In this document: positions 58,801 through 64,000 of the stretch, in pieces | How positions within the stretch are numbered: the stretch's first letter is position 1 | Layout: every line of letters starts with the position of its first letter | From: Adiantum capillus-veneris | Taxonomy: Eukaryota; Streptophyta; Polypodiopsida; Polypodiales; Pteridaceae | NCBI GenBank assembly: GCA_014529385.2 | Contig: CM043953.1 | Location: 62,993,872-63,057,871 of the forward strand | DNA length: 64,000 nucleotides | Direction of reading: 5' to 3' | Program-made: the position numbers and the translations under genes | The notes under the pieces: model-generated | Seen by the model: the letters and a program-made list of their open reading frames with translations, nothing else | The model's database searches: none | Told to the model about the DNA's origin: nothing

Positions 58801-59218
58801 CACGATATACGTGGTTCACCCAATGTGGGCTACGTCCACGGGAAAGCAGCCACTCAATGGCTTTAGTACTTCAAAACAAGAAGTAGTTTACAAAGGGATT
58901 ATGCCCTTAATGGAGCTTTCGCCTTGCTTCACTCTCACCACCTCACACTCACCTTGTTGCATCAACTTCACACTATGAAATGTGTGTAGAAATGGCCATC
59001 ATATTCCGGTGGCAAAGAATATTCTGGCGAAAAAAAAGTCTCGGGGGCCTCCGCCCCCGAGGCCTTTAAAGTTGCCCCTGATTCTTGTCCGTGAAAATTT
59101 TGGTTTCCGGTGAGTGATTTTCCTTCACGCACAATGGCTTCTCCTCATAATGGGGGCCTTACAATGTGTGCTTTTACCACAAAAAATTACAAGGGTAAAT
59201 CAGGCTCCATACTTAACA
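58662..59218 (-). repeat. Copia-B 5' LTR (557 bp), promoter block deleted
   Basis: Matches the 3' LTR closely except for loss of the segment equivalent to 54181-54433 (253 bp; joined at GGCC, a 4-bp microhomology) and a longer AG run (58749-58796). The lost block includes the TATA-like box. Confidence 0.92.
58749..58796. repeat. (AG)n microsatellite in copia-B 5' LTR
   Basis: About 24 units, against about 10 in the 3' LTR; ordinary slippage. Confidence 0.95.
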
Positions 59219-59960
59219 GGTGGAGGAGGTGAAGGTGGAGACGCAGAAGTGGGGATGGTAGGCAGGGGGAGGGGGAGTGGGAGGGGGTGGGGGTGGCAAT
59301 GGCAAAGCTAAGGAGGAGGAGGATGTGAAGGTGGAGACAGAGAAGTGGGGATGGTAGGCAAGGGGAGGGGGAGGGGGTGGAAATGGCAAAGCTAAGGAGG
59401 AGGGGACATCTGTCTGCTCATCATACTGTAAAGGGTCAAAACGGCTCCCTATGGGAATCCATTGCTACACAAGGAACATGCCTTCACAAGATGGTCCATC
59501 TTTCTACAAATGAAACATTGGTTTGGGAGGCCCAAATACTCCAGACTCTATTTGATCCAACCACCACTCTCTTGAAGCAGTAAAACCACCTTCGGAAGTG
59601 TATGTGTGTCTCGAGCAAGAACCCACATAGTGGGTATTTCTACGGCCTTGGCCACAACTAAAGATGAAATGCGCGAGGTCTCCAAGATCATTCCAAACAT
59701 GGAGCCAATTTTGGAGAGTAGGGAAAGATACTCCTGCCTCACACATGAAAAGCAAACTGAGATAGGAAGATCTTCCTCCTCCTCCATCACATCTGAAGTC
59801 TAGTCAAAGTTGTGGTGCCACTGTCTTAAGCTTGAGCTGCCCAAATGCCAAACAGGCTCATCAAGATCACTTTGGATGTCATCTCAACAAACTCAAACTT
59901 TATATGATAATAACCTCTCTCGAGAATTTGCACACCAATGATCTATAGTTTCAAGTCCAA
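59219..59960 (-). pseudogene. LINE ORF1-like protein with CCHC knuckle
   Basis: On the - strand a domain similar to plant LINE ORF1 (DUF4283 type; words like EGYYHIKFEFVEM and VAKAVEIPTMWVL) is followed by a perfect CCHC knuckle, CFICRKMDHLVKAC, at 59517-59476. Just before it stands SLEYLGLPNQ, the usual lead-in. After the knuckle comes a Pro/Ser/Leu-rich low-complexity tail (two near-identical blocks of about 100 bp at 59221-59400) that ends at the copia-B insertion. ORF1 proteins bind LINE RNA. Stops and a frameshift are present. Confidence 0.7.
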
Positions 59961-61838
59961 TTCTCACATCCACCCAAGTTGCCATGAACTAATAGTGGAC
60001 GATGCACGTTGAACCCATGAACTAAAGGTCAACTTCCTAAACACAGCAAGCTAACCACTTGAGACATGATCCTTTCACGTGGGGATTGCCCAAATAAAGA
60101 AAATTTAAGTCAAACTTGACAAGCTTTCACACACACAAGCTTCTTTACTAATCGAATGATTAGTGTCACTAATGAGATCTAATTTGGGGACTTGAGAGCT
60201 CGTTGTAGAGTTGATGCAAAGGAGTTTTACTTATGAATTAATAAAATTGAAATGACACTTATGTAAATGGTAATGAATCAAGCAATGATTAATGCAAAAG
60301 TACCAGTGATGCTCTTAATCTAGCATGCCCTATATTTCAAGCACTTCTAGCAAGGGTAGTGGCTTGAGGTTCTTCACCAAGAGCGTGCCCACTTTGATGA
60401 GGAGACGAGTTTTGAGCAGATACCAAACCTCGCCTTTGTTGGGTTGTCTGTGTCAACAATCTTGCAAATGACCAAGGTGGCTTGAAGTTGTTCCACCTCG
60501 TCCATCAAGCTTGCTTGCTCTTTTGAAAAAAGAGCAAGTAGAGGGGGCTCCAAATAGAATAACTCTGAGGTGAACCAAGGGCCACCATTCTTTGTCTACT
60601 ACTAAAGAAGAAGGCAAGGATGATGTGGAAATCTACAATAGGCTAAAACAAGCTTGCAAGGACCTCAAGGAGGATAGGATGGCAAGGCTAGGTGGAGGCA
60701 AGTGGAAGAAGAGTCAAAGAAGGGAAGATTTTACGAGGAGGAGGGGGGATAGGGCGAGCCTCACCCGCAGCCGTGAGCTGTGGATAGGGGGAGCAACATC
60801 GTGAATCGATGAGCAAGGGGAGGTAGTGTGCAAAGGGTGGGGACGGGTAGCGCTAGCATGGGGGGGAGGGTCAAAGAAGCACAAGGAGGGATAACAACAA
60901 TGAGCATCGTTTCTACAACAAGAAGGAATCATTCCTTACCACATTATTGGATTCTTTAGTAGGCATGGAAAGTGCTGCATGATTATTTTCTATGGTGCTT
61001 CACATTGCAATAGCTCTATTTTTCTCCTTGTTCTAATCTCAAACACTGCACCAAAAGTGTAACATACAAGCAAGAAAAATGCTCACAGTTATCTTGATGC
61101 ATTTTTGGGTCATAACTCCTCTTCACCTCTACTAGTCCCTAGAAAATCTACTGAAATACATGACATTGAATCTGAGCGCTTGTCCTTTTGTATTTTATAA
61201 AGTACACCATGATATAAACTTTAAGCCTGTTTTAGACCTTGAAAAAAAAACATTATTTTTTATTATGTCTCTCTAGGTTGACATATAATTTCTTACAAGG
61301 CCCAAATTTGAGTCTCAACTTTTCCTAATGATGTTCGTAGTTTTTGCTATGTCTGCACTAAGATAAGCTAAGTCTTGGCACCCACCCACATTATTAAGCC
61401 TAGGTGATTAGAAAAGTGATTAAGGTGCTGACTAATTTTAAGTGCTAGGACAATGCATATGTACAAAAGTCAAATTTTAGAACGTGAACTCACCTTTTAT
61501 GAGAGTGGGAGGAACTAAGAATCTTGAGAGGCTATGTAGTCTCCTTCTTTTTCTTCCTCATTCTTTTTCTCTACTAGCATTCTATAAATTCTTGCTTATA
61601 GTCTTTTATGTTAAGCACACTTGCATTGCTTGCATGCTTCTTTTGTGTTTGAGTATTTTTGATGTGCTTGCATTTTGGTGTGATGAGCATGCTTGCCATT
61701 TGCCTATACATGCAAGGCCACTCATCTCCATGCATGTGTGGGTGTTGAGTAATGTAGATGTGAGTGCTTTCTTGCCTTGTCTATGCATTGCATTCTACTC
61801 TATTCCATGCATGCAAGTGCCTGTGTGCGTGAGTGTGT
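59961..61838. other. No gene recognised
   Basis: About 1.9 kb. A short + strand basic/acidic ORF (60592-60804) has no known domain. The region from 60840 has G-rich runs. Small ORFs near 61484-61858 are Cys/Leu/Phe-rich and contain T/C-rich runs typical of chance frames. Confidence 0.45.
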
Positions 61839-62059
61839 TGTTACCATACATGTGGTAGTGATGTGTGTGAAGACAATTAAGGCCGTTGGGGCATTTTTCC
61901 CCTCACTAGGAGGTTTCCCCCCGTGCATTATATATACGCCCATCATTCTACGGCTAACTTATCTTTCTAATTGCTCACTAAAGTAGTACACTCTTTGTTG
62001 TGTGCCTTGAGCTTCATCTTCTCCAAGTTGTGTGCATCCCTACATCCCTATGTCCAACA
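61839..62059 (+). repeat. Copia-A-like 5' LTR (221 bp)
   Basis: Starts TGTTACCATACATGTGG and ends ATGTCCAACA, with TATA-like ATTATATATACGCCC near 61926. The layout matches the other copia-A LTRs but with more differences. Confidence 0.88.
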
Positions 62060-62061
62060 AT

Positions 62062-62073
62062 TGGTATCATAGC
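62062..62073 (+). promoter_or_regulatory. Primer binding site of the copia-A-like element
   Basis: TGGTATCATAGC, two bases after the LTR; one change from the tRNA-iMet site. Confidence 0.85.
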
Positions 62074-62397
62074 AAGTTGCGTCCTCCTAGGCATAGTCGC
62101 CAGTGTGGCCAACATACCCTCGTTCACTTTCTCCATATTCGATGAGCTTTGGTGAGCGTCAAAAGATTGAGTGGAACTTTGGGTAAGATCATAGTGCTTG
62201 GCGTGCTCATAATTTTGATTAGGGCTCATTTCAACCTTTGTTTCCACTACAGGCAGTACTATGCAAGCAACTTTTTCCTTTTGTGTAGAACTTTTTTTAG
62301 AGTAATCATCTACTTGGGTTGTGTTGCATAGAATATATTAGTCCTACTTTGTTTTTCTTCTTTCAGAGAAATTTTCACATCAAGTGCAATCACTTTC

Positions 62398-62880
62398 CAT
62401 GGCCGGCAACATCAAAAATGTTTTCAAGATGTTTGGTGCTGAGGACAAGTTGGATGGGGATAACTACCCAATGTGGGCTTACATGATGATGCATGCTCTT
62501 GTGGCAAAGGGTGTATGGAATGTTGTGCAAGACATTGATGTATGCCTGCCTTTTATGGATACAGGCTCTATTGAGGATGTTGAAGGTTACATGATGATGC
62601 ATGTTCTTGTGTCAAAGGGCATATGGAATCTTGTGCAAGACATTGATGTACGTCTACCTTCTATGGTTACAAGCTCCGTTGAGGATGTTGCAGGTTCCAA
62701 CAGGTCCGTTGCTTCTAGAGTTGTTTTGCATATGGCTCAGTAGTCTCTTTGGATATGTTTGAGATGCGTGGACTTAAACATTGATTATTTTCTCAGCAAA
62801 ACAACTATGGGATACTCTAGCTGGCCTTTATGCAAGTCACAAATGAGACTAAAATTGCATTGCTATGTAAAAGTTGTTGG
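62398..62880 (+). pseudogene. Copia-A-like gag start with internal duplication
   Basis: Met 62398 begins MAGNIKNVFKMFGAEDKLDG, like the other copia-A gags. The block YMMMHALVAKGVWNVVQDID is followed by a second copy, YMMMHVLVSKGIWNLVQDID, about 120 bp later, a tandem duplication of roughly 40 codons. The open frame ends at 62743; a degraded remainder (AKQLWDTLAGLYASHK) reaches about 62860. The rest of gag is missing. Confidence 0.85.
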
Positions 62881-64000
62881 TGTAGGCCTCTGCTTCTCAA
62901 TGCTTGGAGAAGGAGATGGAGTTGTTCTTGCACACATGAGTTGTGTGTGTGTGTGTGGAAATGTATTAGAGTAAAATGTAGCCCTCTCTCTCTTCCTGGT
63001 CGACCCCTCTTGCTAATTGCTCATGGTGGCCTTCCATTGGCTCCTGTAAAGCTTAGCCAATCACAAATTAGAAGCATAATTGATAGCCTTGTGACATGTG
63101 TTCCCCTTTCCCCTTTTGTGAGAGCTTTAGGTAATTAAATAATTCAATTAAACTCTCATTGGGCCTCTTAGTCTTCTGGTCAATAGGAATTAGGCAAGCC
63201 ATTGGGCTGCTGGATGCTCATTGGACCCCTTGGTAACTGTCCAATAGTCTTCTAGGGAACTTAATTTCTATTGGTTCTTTTATCAAGCATTTTTTAAATT
63301 GATTAGACTAACTTTACTCTAGCCTAATTCTTGTTGGTCCACCTCTATGGCCATCCAATAGGATTTGAGGGGAGATTGGGGGCAGCTGGCCTAGGAGCTT
63401 GACATGTGTCCAGTATTCCCTTTGTGTAAAGGGGGAGCTTTGGAGTGTGTGTGTGTGTGTGTGTGTTTCTCTCTCATCCCCTACTAAAAGGGTTCGTCCC
63501 CTCCTTGATAGGGATGTGAGAAGACTTTTGAGTCTTCCCTCCACCATCCAATTTTCCCAGCTTTGACCATTTGGATTTTTCAATTAAAGTTTTGGAACCT
63601 TAGCCTATGGAAGTCTTAATGGAGCTGAACCTTAGGTCTTTGAAGCTCTAGTGATGTACATTGCTCTTTTGCAGACTGCCCCAATATTGGATCCTTGTAG
63701 AGACCGGTTTACTCCCCTAGTACTTCCCCAGATTAAATGACCAGTTTAACATGAGAAAATCATTTGGGAGAATTAGATATTAGTTTTTATGACATTACCT
63801 CTCTCTTGAAATCATAGTCGTCCTTGACTATGAGGTAGAGAAGATAAAGCCTAGTAATTAGTCCGTTTGCTACCGGGTAGAGGATCCGTATTTTACCCTA
63901 CGACACCGTTCCAGAATGGATGACTAGTCCATTTGGTGCTTGAGAGCCTTAGCTCTCGCAAGCATGTCTGCACATTAGTCCGTATCAATCTTCCATAGTA
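62881..64000. other. No gene recognised; GT runs at 62943 and 63447
   Basis: No credible ORF. Two short GT microsatellites are present. Near 63,150-63,260 the phrase CTTCT...CCAATAG recurs in imperfect form, but no clear repeat unit could be set. Confidence 0.4.

Larger units (their letters stand above)
53873..59218 (-). mobile_element. Copia-B retrotransposon (Tork/Tnt1-like)
   Basis: A 5,346-bp Ty1/copia element with both LTRs, PBS, PPT, 5-bp TSD and an almost readable polyprotein. The polyprotein words ([42 protein letters not shown]) are like the Tork/Tnt1 branch. It lies in the LINE. The 5' LTR (58662-59218) lacks a 253-bp block that the 3' LTR keeps. Confidence 0.95.
50646..59960 (-). 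mobile_element. L1-type LINE, split by copia-B
   Basis: ORF1-like protein (59960-59300) lies right of the copia-B insertion and ORF2 lies left of it, in the right order for a - strand LINE. Without copia-B the LINE would be about 4 kb. The 5' end past 59960 and the 3' end near 50645 are not defined; no poly(A) tail was found. Confidence 0.75.
61839..62880 (+). mobile_element. Copia-A-like element, 5' end only
   Basis: LTR, PBS and about 480 bp of gag on the + strand. Homology fades after about 62880, where sequence with an unrelated GT run begins. No pol or 3' LTR is in the window. Confidence 0.85.

Noticed and set aside
61484-61858. Cys/Phe-rich + strand ORF as a secreted or membrane protein
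   Set aside because: It overlaps the copia-A-like LTR at its end and consists of T-rich low-complexity sequence; likely chance.
63314-63583. - strand ORF of 89 residues near the window end
   Set aside because: Contains a GT microsatellite-coded Thr/His run and no recognisable domain.

Overview
This window looks like repeat-rich nuclear DNA from a land plant with a large genome. No intact host gene, rRNA or tRNA is visible. Nearly all recognisable coding sequence comes from LTR retrotransposons (Ty1/copia and Ty3/gypsy) and one L1-type LINE. The plant assignment rests on initiator-Met and Asp tRNA primer sites, plant-style retroelement families, one PPR-like scrap and long microsatellites. 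The species cannot be told; a fern, lycophyte or gymnosperm is possible but not shown.

Layout. 1-4.2 kb: two head-on pieces of one copia family (copia-A) joined at about 1147. 4.2-13 kb: decayed, mostly unrecognised sequence with gypsy-type LTR ends (7.1 and 9.2 kb), an orphan degenerate reading frame (10.6-11.4 kb) and a truncated copia (11.5-12.9 kb). 13.6-17.36 kb plus 45.35-46.15 kb: one + strand Ty3/gypsy element split inside its reverse transcriptase by a giant element. 17,363-45,347: that giant Ty3/gypsy element on the - strand, with ~0.9 kb LTRs, a perfect 5-bp target duplication (ACCAT), PBS and polypurine tract. Inside it sit a young near-intact copia-A element (20,204-25,430) and a 4.17-kb solo-LTR-like insertion (34,469-38,642, TSD CTTTT). 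46.2-50.6 kb: decayed gag-like, PPR-like and dispersed repeats. 50.6-60.0 kb: an L1-type LINE (- strand) split by a second copia family (copia-B, 53,873-59,218, TSD GGTGG). 60-64 kb: little recognisable except the 5' end of another copia-A element (61,839-62,880, + strand).

How parts work together. Each LTR element once encoded gag, protease, integrase, reverse transcriptase and RNase H, primed from its PBS and PPT. The giant element is the most unusual object. After removing its two insertions it is still about 18.6 kb. It carries a DTGA retropepsin-like domain downstream of integrase while the retropepsin at the normal place reads NSG. It has two consecutive H2C2-like integrase zinc regions. 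A third open reading region of roughly 1,100 codons lies in the envelope position, and ~290-bp-spaced copies of a 22-bp palindrome occur both in the 5' leader and in front of that third ORF. All sequence comparisons here were made by eye.
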